A stretch of DNA of 26,413 nucleotides from Sulfitobacter sp. (GCA_024636405.1 JAGXHC010000243.1:1-26413), one strand, 5' to 3'. Counted from the first letter of the stretch, positions 15,667 to 22,980 are shown. Notes: generated by a model from the letters alone, not told the origin. Program-made: numbers and translations.

Positions 15667-17382
15667 TCATCTCCGATATTCAGGAACGCGGTTGTCAAGC
15701 AGGAACCGGGTTGGATCGCGCTCGATCCGGCGAACAAGGCTGTTCAGGGTCGAAATCAGGTCGCGTGCTTCCTTGCCCAGACGGGTCAATTCCGGCAAGC
15801 CGGTTTTGGCAAAGTCGCCGATGCCCGGCGCAGCGGCTGCCACGGCGCTTTGCACTTGCCCCACGACACTGTCTGAACGCGCAATCAAGGCGCGCAACTC
15901 CTCGGTTATCGCGGGCACGTCGCGGGTCACCCCCTCGACCGCGACACTGATCCGGTCTGAAGCGGTGCGAATGTCCTTGAGAACCGGCGAGAGGTCGGTT
16001 TGCATCAATCCAGTCGCCGCGTCGAATGCCGTCTGGGCTGAGGACAGTGCCGCGTCTGTACCGGTCAGAGTCGTGTCGAGCGTGCCAAGGCTGGACTGAG
16101 CCCGCTTCATCAACTCGCTCGCCGCGGCCAGCGTCTCTTCGGTCTGGGTGACGATCGGATCAAAACGTGATGTAAGACCGGTCACATCCCCTGCAACCTG
16201 TTCCACCGCCAAGGTTGCCGTCGTAACCGCGTTGCGGATATCCTCGACGACGGCGGGGATGTCGATCTTCGCCACGTTCTCAAGTGTGGCAAGCGTCGTC
16301 TGCGCGCTCGCCAAGACGGTACGGGCATCGGCGACCAGCAGCGTCCCCTCCCCGGTTACCAGCGTGTCGAAATTGTCCGACGCATCGGTAACGGCGGTGA
16401 AGGCAGTGTTCGCATCTTGCAGGGTCTGCTCACGTTCCGTCAGCCGCGCGTTCAGCAGGTCCGCCGTCGCGCCAAAGCCGTCCAGCGTGGCACCCCCCCG
16501 CTGTTGCAGCTCGGCAATCGCCAGATCAGCGCGCGTGACAGCCCCCGACAGCTTTTCCAAAATGGGCGGAACCGTGTCGCGCAACAACATCTGCGCCATA
16601 TCGAACGTGCCCTCGACGTTCCGGATCGCAGTGTTGGAGGCAAGAAGCGTCTTATCGGCGGAATCGAACGCCCCCTGGGCCGAGGTAAGGGCGGCGTCGG
16701 CACGTTCCAGCGTCGTCTCGACCGAGCTGCTGATGCTGCCAAGCTTGTCTGTGAAGATCGATATCTGCGCAGTGGCATCACTGACGGTTCCGCTGATCTC
16801 GGAGAAGTCCATGAGCGCCTTATCCAGCTCCCCAGAAGACGCTTCGAGATTGCGCAATATGCCTGTGACCAACCGCTGGTTTTCAGGGCTGGTCAGCGCC
16901 TGAAACTGCGCCAGCAGATCGGTCGCCTGCAACAACAGGTCCGGTGCCGCCTCGACCAGCGCCTGCACGGTCGAGCGTTTGGAGCGGATCATCGGCAATT
17001 CACCATCGGTTGCCGTCACCGGCCCTGCCCCCGGCGTCCCCCCCGAAAGCGAGATGGACGCGACCCCTGTCACACCTTGTGACTGCACCTGTGCGACCGT
17101 GTTGCTGCGCACCGGCGTGGTGCTGTCGATCTCGACCGTGGCCAATACCTTGGACGCATCCGGCCCATAGATGCTCAGCCCCGTAACCCTGCCGACCGAG
17201 ATGCCGTTAAAGAGCACGTCGCCCGACGGGTCCAGCCCCGACACATCTTCGAAAAGGATGCCATAGGTCTTGTATTGCCGGTCAAGCTGAACGCTGGCGA
17301 GCCAGATGAAAAACCCAAGCGTGCCAAGGATGGCCGCAAGCGTGAAGGCCCCGATCAGGATAAAGTTTGCGCGGGTTTCCAT
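15667..17382 (-). CDS. mlaD: MlaD-family MCE protein with long helical C-terminus
   Basis: A 571-residue protein anchored by one membrane helix (about 7-29). A single MCE domain follows (about 36-114: YGILFEDVSGLDPSGDVLFN through GVTGVASISLSGG). After it comes a region of some 400 residues predicted as amphipathic helix, rich in Ala, Thr and Leu, with degenerate internal repeats: ALTSAQGAFDSA at 231-242 and ALSSAQTAFDAA at 445-456. It ends in RDPTRFLLDNRVPEYRR, typical of alphaproteobacterial MlaD homologues. MCE proteins form hexameric channels that carry phospholipid across the periplasm; the long C-terminus could form a tube or needle. E. coli MlaD is only about 183 residues. The start overlaps the mlaF stop as TGATG, so translation is coupled. 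Confidence 0.88.
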   Translation of the reverse strand: METRANFILIGAFTLAAILGTLGFFIWLASVQLDRQYKTYGILFEDVSGLDPSGDVLFNGISVGRVTGLSIYGPDASKVLATVEIDSTTPVRSNTVAQVQSQGVTGVASISLSGGTPGAGPVTATDGELPMIRSKRSTVQALVEAAPDLLLQATDLLAQFQALTSPENQRLVTGILRNLEASSGELDKALMDFSEISGTVSDATAQISIFTDKLGSISSSVETTLERADAALTSAQGAFDSADKTLLASNTAIRNVEGTFDMAQMLLRDTVPPILEKLSGAVTRADLAIAELQQRGGATLDGFGATADLLNARLTEREQTLQDANTAFTAVTDASDNFDTLVTGEGTLLVADARTVLASAQTTLATLENVAKIDIPAVVEDIRNAVTTATLAVEQVAGDVTGLTSRFDPIVTQTEETLAAASELMKRAQSSLGTLDTTLTGTDAALSSAQTAFDAATGLMQTDLSPVLKDIRTASDRISVAVEGVTRDVPAITEELRALIARSDSVVGQVQSAVAAAAPGIGDFAKTGLPELTRLGKEARDLISTLNSLVRRIERDPTRFLLDNRVPEYRR

Positions 17383-18167
17383 CAGTGCCCCCCCGCCGTG
17401 TCCTGTGCCGCCCGGGCACGTGGACCGTGAAAATATTCCTGCACCCAAGGATGATCGACCGCCAGCATGTCGTCCATCGTGCCCACGGCAAGCACCCGCT
17501 TGTCCGCCAGCACAGCCACCCGGTCGCAGATGGCATAGAGGCTGTCGAGATCGTGGGTGACAAGAAAGACCGTCAGGCCCAACGCGGCCTGTAGCTGCTT
17601 GATCAAGATGTCGAACGCAGCGGCACCGATCGGGTCGAGCCCGGCAGTCGGCTCGTCAAGAAAGACAATCTCGGGGTCCAGCGCGATGGCCCGCGCAAAG
17701 CCTGCCCGCTTGCGCATGCCGCCAGACAGTTCGGCGGGGTAATTGGACAGTGCAGTTTCAGAGAGCCCCACCATGCGCACCTTGATGCTTGCAAGTGTCG
17801 CGCGCAGGTCGGGCTCCATATTCAGTTGCTCTCGCATGGGAGCCTCCACATTTTGCTGCACGGTCAGCGAAGAAAACAGGGCCCCGTCCTGGAACATCAC
17901 ACCCCAGCGGCGGCGCAGGCGGCGGTAGTCGGCATCGGTCGTGTCGCGCACGCTTTGACCGAACACCTCGATCTGGCCCGCGTCGGGTTTCAGCAGCCCC
18001 ACGATGGCGCGCAGGAGCACGGATTTACCGGTGCCAGATCCGCCCACGACGCCGATGATCTCTCCCCGGCGCACGTCGAGATCAAGACCGTCATGGACCG
18101 TATGTGTGCCAAAGCGGGTCACCAGACCCTCCACACGAATGATATTATCGTCGACGGGATCACTCAT
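17382..18167 (-). CDS. mlaF: Mla-type phospholipid ABC transporter ATPase
   Basis: A 261-residue ATPase. Walker A is GGSGTGKS (42-49), the Q-loop is in MFQDGALFSS, the signature LSGGM (147-151) is followed by RKRAGFARA, and Walker B IVFLDEP starts at 167. The switch histidine is in VTHDLDS. The LSGGM and MRKR form is typical of MlaF and not of sugar importers. It drives lipid movement through the MlaE dimer in the inner membrane. Its ATG overlaps the mlaE stop as TGATG and its own stop overlaps the mlaD start in the same way. The frame is open about 88 codons further upstream, but that is mlaE read out of frame. Confidence 0.92.
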   Translation of the reverse strand: MSDPVDDNIIRVEGLVTRFGTHTVHDGLDLDVRRGEIIGVVGGSGTGKSVLLRAIVGLLKPDAGQIEVFGQSVRDTTDADYRRLRRRWGVMFQDGALFSSLTVQQNVEAPMREQLNMEPDLRATLASIKVRMVGLSETALSNYPAELSGGMRKRAGFARAIALDPEIVFLDEPTAGLDPIGAAAFDILIKQLQAALGLTVFLVTHDLDSLYAICDRVAVLADKRVLAVGTMDDMLAVDHPWVQEYFHGPRARAAQDTAGGH

Positions 18168-19297
18168 CACACACCCACAATCGCAAAGAAGATAGAGAAC
18201 ATCGCGTCCGCGACGATCACCATGAAAATCGACAGTACGACCGAGGCCGACGTCAGCCGACCAAGCGATTCCGCATCGCCGCCAACGCGCATCCCCTTGA
18301 AACACCCGATGATGCCAATGATCAGTGCAAAGAACGGGGCCTTGATCATGCCTACCCCAAAGTGCCAGACGTCGGTGTTGCTGACAAGCCGCGACTGGAA
18401 CACGGCGGGCGAGACGCCCAGATCGATCCACGACATCACCGCCCCGCCAAGCAACCCAGCGATGTCAGCGATAAAGCCAAGCGCGGGCAGCATCAATATC
18501 AGCGCCAGCACCCGCGGCACCACAAGGATCGTAACGGGGTCCAGCCCGATGGTGCGCATGGCGTCAATCTCCTCGCGCATTTTCATGGAGCCGATGGCAG
18601 CCGTGAAGGCAGAGCCAGACCGCCCCGCGACGATGATCGCCGTCAGCAGAATGCCCAATTCGCGCAGTACGGAAATCGCGATCAGATCGACAACAAACAC
18701 CTCCGCGCCGAACTGGCGCAGCTGCGTAGCCCCTTGAAACGCCAGCACGACGCCGATCAGGAAAGCCATAAGCGCCACGATGGGGACGGCGTTCAGCCCG
18801 ACTTGCTGGCAATGGTGCACCACCGACGTCAGACGCAGGCGGCGCGGATGGACAACGATCCCTGCCAATGTAGACACCACCTGCCCAAGGAACGAAACCA
18901 GCGCAACCGTCTCGCGCGCGCCGCCTGCTACGGCTCGCCCGAAGTCCTCCAAATGATCGGTCAGCGCTTTATCTTCCGGTGGCCCCGCATCTTCGGGTGG
19001 CATGCTGCCCCGGACGGTTTCAATCAGCTGCGCTTGCGCCTCGGTCGCACCCTCAACGGTCAATTCGGTACCGTCTGCCTTCAACCGGGATTGCAGATCG
19101 ATCAGAAGCCACGCTCCTGCGGTGTCCAAAGCCGACAGGCCCTCAACGTCGATCACCGTCGCATCACGCGCCTGATCCATCAGAGCTACCCGATCAAGCC
19201 CGGTGACAGTGTTGATGTGCAGCGCACCCGTAACGATCAGCCGGGAGCCGCTGCGGCTGGCGGCGAACCTCTCGACAGAGGAGTTATCGGCGCTCAT
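18167..19297 (-). CDS. mlaE: STAS-MlaE fusion, phospholipid transporter permease
   Basis: A 376-residue protein that joins an N-terminal STAS domain (about 1-100) to an MlaE permease (about 120-376). The STAS part has SALDTAGAWLLIDL; T59 in the DTAG turn corresponds to the functional threonine of E. coli MlaB. The permease part shows the family segments HHCQQVGLNAVPIVAL, FGAEVFVVDL, VAGRSGSAFTAAIGSM and EEIDAMRTIGLDP, and five to six membrane helices. In E. coli MlaB and MlaE are separate; here the regulator is fused to the permease, so a separate mlaB is not needed. The ATG at 19297 overlaps the stop of a 51-codon ORF as ATGA and has only a weak ribosome site, in line with coupled translation. 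Confidence 0.9.
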   Translation of the reverse strand: MSADNSSVERFAASRSGSRLIVTGALHINTVTGLDRVALMDQARDATVIDVEGLSALDTAGAWLLIDLQSRLKADGTELTVEGATEAQAQLIETVRGSMPPEDAGPPEDKALTDHLEDFGRAVAGGARETVALVSFLGQVVSTLAGIVVHPRRLRLTSVVHHCQQVGLNAVPIVALMAFLIGVVLAFQGATQLRQFGAEVFVVDLIAISVLRELGILLTAIIVAGRSGSAFTAAIGSMKMREEIDAMRTIGLDPVTILVVPRVLALILMLPALGFIADIAGLLGGAVMSWIDLGVSPAVFQSRLVSNTDVWHFGVGMIKAPFFALIIGIIGCFKGMRVGGDAESLGRLTSASVVLSIFMVIVADAMFSIFFAIVGV

Positions 19298-19449
19298 GCT
19301 GGTTGCCCTGTTACGATGCGCAGGTTTTCGTTTGCGCCGAGTGCCGCAAGGATCGGCACAACACCCGCCGACCAGGCCCCTGCAGCCAGATCAGTTGCGG
19401 CGATGCCAGACAAGGCAATCCTGAGAAAATCGTAGGTCAGTCCCTTCAT
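19294..19449 (-). CDS. Small unrecognised ORF coupled to mlaE (51 aa)
   Basis: The frame encodes 51 residues beginning MKGLTYDFLRIALSG. The protein is mildly hydrophobic, with an Ala/Gly-rich middle (AATDLAAGAWSAGVV), no clear signal peptide and no family I recognise. Its stop overlaps the mlaE ATG as ATGA, and its ATG overlaps the stop of the preceding small ORF as ATGA. No good ribosome site is seen, so it would depend on translation of the frame before it. About 59 percent of third codon positions are G or C. It may be a real small subunit of the transporter operon or a leader that tunes mlaE translation; it could also be chance. Confidence 0.4.
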   Translation of the reverse strand: MKGLTYDFLRIALSGIAATDLAAGAWSAGVVPILAALGANENLRIVTGQPA

Positions 19450-19637
19450 GACAGGTTCATCGACCAGGCGGTCAAGCCCCCATGGTGGTAGGGCTGGGTC
19501 ACGCCATCCATAAACCAGCCGTCTGGTGCCTGATGCGCAATCCGGCCCCCCCGCATCCGGCGGCAGGTGTCACATTGGCCCCGCCGCACAGTAGGCACGG
19601 CCAGATCGCAAATGCGCCGGGCAAGCATAGTATTCAT
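19446..19637 (-). CDS. Small cysteine-containing ORF (63 aa), unknown
   Basis: The frame encodes 63 residues beginning MNTMLARRICDLAV. It holds a CDTC pair (C22, C25) plus C10 and three histidines (H35, H51, H52), which could bind a metal, but I recognise no family. The start lies 13 bases after the cbpM stop, with GGTGG about eight bases before the ATG. The frame extends further up to 19673, overlapping cbpM. Its stop overlaps the next small ORF as ATGA. About 73 percent of third positions are G or C, closer to real genes of this genome than to noise. Existence is supported by the chain of overlaps, not by homology. Confidence 0.45.
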   Translation of the reverse strand: MNTMLARRICDLAVPTVRRGQCDTCRRMRGGRIAHQAPDGWFMDGVTQPYHHGGLTAWSMNLS

Positions 19638-19650
19638 GGGCAAGCCACCA

Positions 19651-19980
19651 TCAGCCCTGTTGCAGCGCGGCATCGATCCGGCTACGCAGGTCGGGCGGCA
19701 AACTCTGTATCACCTCTCTCAACAACACCAGATCCCGGCGCGCGCCGTGCAGTTGGTCGACGAGTTCGATCACGATGCCGACGGCCATCTCATCCAGATC
19801 GAGATCCTCGGCCAGATCACACAGCAGCTCCAGACGTGCGATATCGACGTTGCGAAAGAAGACACCTTCTTCAGCCACTTGCGGTCGCACAAGGTCGATC
19901 TCGACATACCGCCCAAGCCGCTGGCGGGTCAGGCGTGTGACGGTCGTGATGACCTCGTCTTCGGAAAAACGGTCTGTCAT
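19651..19980 (-). CDS. cbpM: Chaperone modulator CbpM-like protein
   Basis: A 109-residue protein of the CbpM/MerR-like fold. It starts MTDRFSEDEVITTVTRLTRQ, then continues to VDIARLELLCDLAEDLDLDE and a C-terminal helix region LVDQLHGARRDL. In E. coli CbpM binds the J-domain of CbpA and blocks its stimulation of DnaK. The gene directly follows the CbpA-type gene with an ATGA overlap, which is the usual arrangement for the pair. Length is close to E. coli CbpM (101). The assignment rests on the partner gene and overall pattern, as the family is weakly conserved. Confidence 0.82.
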   Translation of the reverse strand: MTDRFSEDEVITTVTRLTRQRLGRYVEIDLVRPQVAEEGVFFRNVDIARLELLCDLAEDLDLDEMAVGIVIELVDQLHGARRDLVLLREVIQSLPPDLRSRIDAALQQG

Positions 19981-20909
19981 GCGGTGCTCCCTTTCATCGA
20001 CGCAGCGCGGGTCTCGCGCCATGCCGTGAGCAGATCGCGCAACTGTGGATCGGGGTCCTTCGGAACCATGATCTTCAGCTCCACCCGCTGATCGCCCGCC
20101 GCCTTGGTTCCCTTGCCTGCGACCCCGCGCCCGCGCAAACGCATGACCCGGCCAGAACTTGCGCCGGGCGGGATCGTCAGACCAACGGGTCCGTCGATCG
20201 TGGGCACGGTGACCTTGGCCCCCAGAATGGCATCGTCGAAGGATACGGGCAGGATCAGCAGGATATCATCGCCCTCGCGTCGGAATTCGGGGTGTTCCTG
20301 CACCGTCACGGTGATCAGCGCGTCGCCCGCAGGTCCGCCACCAAAGCCGGGCGATCCCTTGCCACGCAGACGCAATGTCTGTCCATCCAGCGTGCCACGC
20401 GGGATTTTCACAGCAAGGTTCGCACCGCCCGGAAGTGTGATCGTTGTCTCGGCCCCGCGCACGGCATCCAGAAAAGGCACCTCAAGCCTGTAGCGCGCAT
20501 CCGGTCCGGCGGCACTGCGGCTACCGCCACCAAAGTCGAAGCCGCCAGACCCCGCCCCCCGGTTGCGCAGGATCTCGGCAAAGATGTCGCCCGGATCGGC
20601 GTCCTGCCCGAATCCGCGCCGTCGCTGATAGGTGTTATCAGCCGCATCGGCGTAGTCGCGGTAATACTGTCTTTGCGGACGCTCGGCCCCCTGCGCATCG
20701 ATGTCGCCTGCATCAAAGCGCGCCCGCGTGTCGGGGTCTTTCAAAAGGTCATAGGCAGCTGACACCGCCTTGAAGCGATCCTCGGCTTTCTTGTCGTCGG
20801 GGTGCAGGTCGGGATGGCTTGTGCGCACCAGTTTGCGGTACGCCTTTTTGATGTCGGCCGCACTCGCATCCTTGGTCAGGCCGAGAGTCTCGTAGGGATC
20901 AATGCTCAT
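19977..20909 (-). CDS. cbpA: DnaJ-class co-chaperone CbpA-like (no zinc finger)
   Basis: A 310-residue class B J-protein. The N-terminal J-domain (about 3-68) has the essential HPD at 32-34 (RTSHPDLHPDD). A Gly/Phe-rich linker (RRRGFGQDADPGDIF and GGFDFGGGS) and two beta-sandwich client domains follow. The CxxCxGxG zinc repeats of DnaJ are absent, which fits CbpA. It delivers unfolded clients to DnaK and stimulates its ATPase. AAGGTG seven bases before the ATG at 20909 supports that start over a GTG three codons earlier. It heads the minus-strand unit and overlaps cbpM by ATGA. A near-consensus FNR box lies 92 bases upstream, suggesting expression under low oxygen. Confidence 0.92.
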   Translation of the reverse strand: MSIDPYETLGLTKDASAADIKKAYRKLVRTSHPDLHPDDKKAEDRFKAVSAAYDLLKDPDTRARFDAGDIDAQGAERPQRQYYRDYADAADNTYQRRRGFGQDADPGDIFAEILRNRGAGSGGFDFGGGSRSAAGPDARYRLEVPFLDAVRGAETTITLPGGANLAVKIPRGTLDGQTLRLRGKGSPGFGGGPAGDALITVTVQEHPEFRREGDDILLILPVSFDDAILGAKVTVPTIDGPVGLTIPPGASSGRVMRLRGRGVAGKGTKAAGDQRVELKIMVPKDPDPQLRDLLTAWRETRAASMKGSTA

Positions 20910-20974
20910 AATCGGCACCTTTTACATGCGTCGCGCGGTCTTGGACCGATGGGCCAATCGTGGCTGGGCAAACC

Positions 20975-21014
20975 ATTCCATGCGCCGAAGTGCCCTGTCT
21001 CTGATCCAGATCAA
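20975..21014 (-). promoter_or_regulatory. Candidate FNR/FnrL box and -10 for cbpA
   Basis: On the minus strand TTGATCTGGATCAG (21014-21001) matches the FNR consensus TTGAT-N4-ATCAA in 9 of 10 positions. TGGAAT (20980-20975), a 4-of-6 -10 hexamer, lies about 30 bases from the centre of the box, near the spacing of a class II activated promoter. FnrL activates genes under low oxygen in Rhodobacterales. The box could also serve the plus-strand small gene at 21143. Regulation is inferred from the motif only. Confidence 0.5.
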
Positions 21015-21142
21015 TGTTGAAAACCCAAAATCACGCTAAGCCAGAAAGGCGGGGGCCAACAAATCGCCAAAGAGGGCTGGATTTTCTGCATCCTGACACG
21101 CGCGCCCGAACCACCTTACCGAAACAACAAAGAGAGACTGCC

Positions 21143-21313
21143 ATGACAACCTACGACACCCAGAAACAAAACGAGGATTTGAGATCCACAGAAATCCCAA
21201 CTCAAGCCACCACGTCCCAGCATTCAAAGGAGCCAGACACGCATGCTGACACGCCCCCGAAGCAATTGGCCGAGGACAACAACGATGACCTCTTCGACAA
21301 CGTACCCATCTGA
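21143..21313 (+). CDS. Small acidic, probably disordered protein (56 aa)
   Basis: The frame encodes 56 residues rich in Asp, Glu, Gln, Thr and Asn, with no hydrophobic core, ending LAEDNNDDLFDNVPI. I recognise no family. The start is uncertain: the ATG at 21143 has only a purine-rich AAAGAGAGA before it, and the same frame is open up to an ATG at 21014 inside the candidate FNR box. It is divergent from cbpA and could share its control region. The low-complexity composition argues for a disordered stress-type or interaction peptide, if expressed. Confidence 0.45.
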   Translation: MTTYDTQKQNEDLRSTEIPTQATTSQHSKEPDTHADTPPKQLAEDNNDDLFDNVPI

Positions 21314-21434
21314 ATAGCATCATGCAAGGCCATCCCCAAACCATCGACCACCCGTAGGCGACGGTAATCCGCAGGTCATTCCTGTCCGCACATGGATGTC
21401 CGGCAGGCGCGCCCGTCGCCTGCAAAGGTTTACT

Positions 21435-21656
21435 ATGCAACATTTTATGGTGACCGAAGCCTTTACCTGCACGCCAGACCAAGGCCGCTTTTCCACGCCA
21501 CCTTACCGGTTCACGCAGGGCCTATGCCTGACAGTTGCAGCCAGCGTGCCATCCAAGGGCGGTCGAAGGGGCAAAGTGATCGTTTACAGCTTTGGCCACA
21601 GGGCACCAGAACACTCTGATTATGCAGCGCTCTTCCATTTTTCGGGCGTGACGTAA
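21435..21656 (+). CDS. Doubtful short ORF (73 aa) convergent with yaeQ
   Basis: The frame encodes 73 residues starting MQHFMVTEAFTC, with no recognised family. AAAGG lies about seven bases before the ATG, and 44 of 73 third positions are G or C, a moderate coding signal. Its end overlaps the end of yaeQ by 37 bases on the opposite strand, which is unusual for a real gene. The preceding bases 21314-21434 show no gene or clear signal. I list it because of the ribosome site; it may be non-coding. Confidence 0.3.
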   Translation: MQHFMVTEAFTCTPDQGRFSTPPYRFTQGLCLTVAASVPSKGGRRGKVIVYSFGHRAPEHSDYAALFHFSGVT

Positions 21657-22165
21657 ACGACTTGATCATCAACACTGACCATTACATCGCCGTCCTGAAT
21701 ATTGACCTGCAGTTTCATCGCGCGGCTTGCCAGCTTTGCCAACGCAACCGTGTCGGTTTCGACAAAATTCATCACATCAAGATTGTCAAAGCGGCTCGTG
21801 CTGTTTTTGATCTTGTCCCACCACATCTCGGCCGGCTTGCCGCCGTAAGAATAGACAACCACCTTGTCGGCTTTGCCACAAGACTGCCGCACCACCTTCT
21901 CACGGGGAAGTCCAAGCGCCACCCAAACATCAAGCTGTCCGCTCAGGCTTTTCTGCCAGATGTCTGGCTCGTCGTCCGTTGACAAGCCTTTCGTCATTTC
22001 CAGATGCTCATGGGCATTAAGCGCGAAAGCTACAATGCGCACCATCAGCCGTTCATCCGTCTCGGAGGGATGTTTGGCAATCGTCAGTTTATGGGTCTCG
22101 TAATAGTGACGGTCCATATCGGAGACTGACAGTTCAACTTTATAAATGGTGGCATTTTGAGCCAT
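21620..22165 (-). CDS. yaeQ: YaeQ family protein
   Basis: A 181-residue member of the YaeQ family, which has a PD-(D/E)XK nuclease-like fold and unknown biochemical role. E. coli yaeQ was described in connection with suppression of rfaH defects. Family landmarks are NATIYKVELSVSDMDRHYYE at the N-terminus, then AKHPSETDERLMVR, DDEPDIW, LDVWVALGLP, KPAEMWWDK and LQVNIQDGDVMVS. All keep the order and spacing of the E. coli protein. I chose the ATG at 22165; an in-frame TTG at 22177 sits too close to AGGAG to be preferred. The gene lies between the copper cluster remnant and the small ORFs with no functional link visible. Confidence 0.9.
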   Translation of the reverse strand: MAQNATIYKVELSVSDMDRHYYETHKLTIAKHPSETDERLMVRIVAFALNAHEHLEMTKGLSTDDEPDIWQKSLSGQLDVWVALGLPREKVVRQSCGKADKVVVYSYGGKPAEMWWDKIKNSTSRFDNLDVMNFVETDTVALAKLASRAMKLQVNIQDGDVMVSVDDQVVYVTPEKWKSAA

Positions 22166-22243
22166 ATTTTGTTCCAAATCTCCTAAAGAAAGGAGGCCTA
22201 CACCGTCTGCTGAAGTTTGGAAAGCGGATAGAGAGGCAATGCG

Positions 22244-22471
22244 TCAATCGCTGCGTGTTAATGCATGATCCGCGCCGGTCTGGTCGCGCAAGGCGATCAG
22301 GGTCACCCGCAGCGGCATGTCGAATGTCATGCCGATCGCCTGCGGCGACATGGCCGGGATGGCCCCATCGGCTGGCACTGTCGCCTGTTTTTCGGAATGC
22401 GCCGCACCCTGTGCAGCGGCGAGTGTCAGAGCGGATAGAAACACCGCCGCACATCGGGTTGATGGTCGCAT
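22244..22471 (-). pseudogene. CopC-like copper-resistance protein, C-terminally truncated
   Basis: The frame encodes 75 residues. A signal peptide (MRPSTRCAAVFLSALTLAAA) is followed by AHSEKQATVPADGA and MTFDMPLRVTLIALRDQTG. This fits the N-terminal half of the CopC beta-sandwich, which begins with a copper-binding His and carries PADGA. The full domain needs about 100 mature residues, but the frame stops at TRSD, just where CopC proteins continue with their second half; the other frames downstream do not supply it. AAGGA eight bases before the ATG shows that initiation is intact. It is 22 bases after the cytochrome gene, at the 3' end of the copper cluster. A deletion next to yaeQ is the likely cause. 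A free-standing short metal-binding peptide is possible. Confidence 0.55.
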
Positions 22472-22493
22472 GGCTTATATCCTTGCAGACACG

Positions 22494-22919
22494 TCAGTTG
22501 ATGCCATTGGCACGTTGCACAGCGCGAACATAGGCGGTGATTGCGCCAATGTCTGCCGTCGTCAGCCCCTCGACCGCGACCATATTTCCAAAAGACCAAT
22601 GGTGCGATTGAACACCGTATTGAACCGCCCTTTCAAAGGAATAATCGGCATGATGGCTTGGCTCGTATATTTTGTGGATCAGCGGCGGCCCTATTTCATT
22701 ACGTCCGGCAGCGTTGTCGCCGTGACACGCAGCGCAATTGGCGGCAAACGCAGTTGCGCCCATCTGCTCGCGATCCGTCAGTGTTGCAGGCAGGCTGACC
22801 GCCACAAGGGGCGCGCCCACGGGGGCATCGGCGACGGGATCGGCAGGCACAGGCCACAAAAGCCAAACCCCACCCAGGGTCGCAACAGCGGCGATGATCA
22901 CAGCGAATGTAATGCGCAT
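22494..22919 (-). CDS. Membrane-anchored c-type cytochrome of the copper cluster
   Basis: A 141-residue protein. An N-terminal hydrophobic segment (about 5-22) acts as anchor or signal and is followed by a Pro/Ala/Val-rich linker. The single haem is bound by CAACH (C62, C65, H66), and M113 in SFGNMVAVEGL is the probable sixth ligand. A terminal helix, AITAYVRAVQRANG, closes the class I cytochrome fold. It would pass electrons in the periplasm. Its place between cusF and the CopC-like gene suggests a partner in copper oxidation or copper-enzyme respiration, but no direct partner is seen in the window. It starts 61 bases after the cusF stop, beyond a strong hairpin. Confidence 0.88.
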   Translation of the reverse strand: MRITFAVIIAAVATLGGVWLLWPVPADPVADAPVGAPLVAVSLPATLTDREQMGATAFAANCAACHGDNAAGRNEIGPPLIHKIYEPSHHADYSFERAVQYGVQSHHWSFGNMVAVEGLTTADIGAITAYVRAVQRANGIN

Positions 22920-22943
22920 TTTTCTTCCAATTCAATCAGGGGG

Positions 22944-22970
22944 TGCTGGCCGGAAAAACGCCGGCCAGCA
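22944..22970 (-). terminator. Hairpin between cusF and the cytochrome gene
   Basis: TGCTGGCCGG (22944-22953) and CCGGCCAGCA (22961-22970) form a perfect 10-bp stem with a 7-base loop, 10 bases after the cusF stop. No U tract follows on the minus-strand transcript. It may stabilise the cusF 3' end or reduce read-through. Confidence 0.6.
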
Positions 22971-22980
22971 ATGTGCTTTC

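Noticed and set aside
16148..17082. Long plus-strand frames opposite mlaD
   Set aside because: They mirror the repetitive Ala/Thr/Val coding of the MCE protein and have no independent coding signal.
18168..18431. N-terminal extension of mlaF by 88 residues
   Set aside because: It overlaps the mlaE coding region out of frame and is Trp/Arg/His-rich. The ATG at 18167 with TGATG overlap gives the proper ATPase N-terminus.
18362..19435. Plus-strand frame of 357 codons opposite mlaE
   Set aside because: It lies opposite the STAS-MlaE gene, has the composition of a mirror frame and no recognisable domain.
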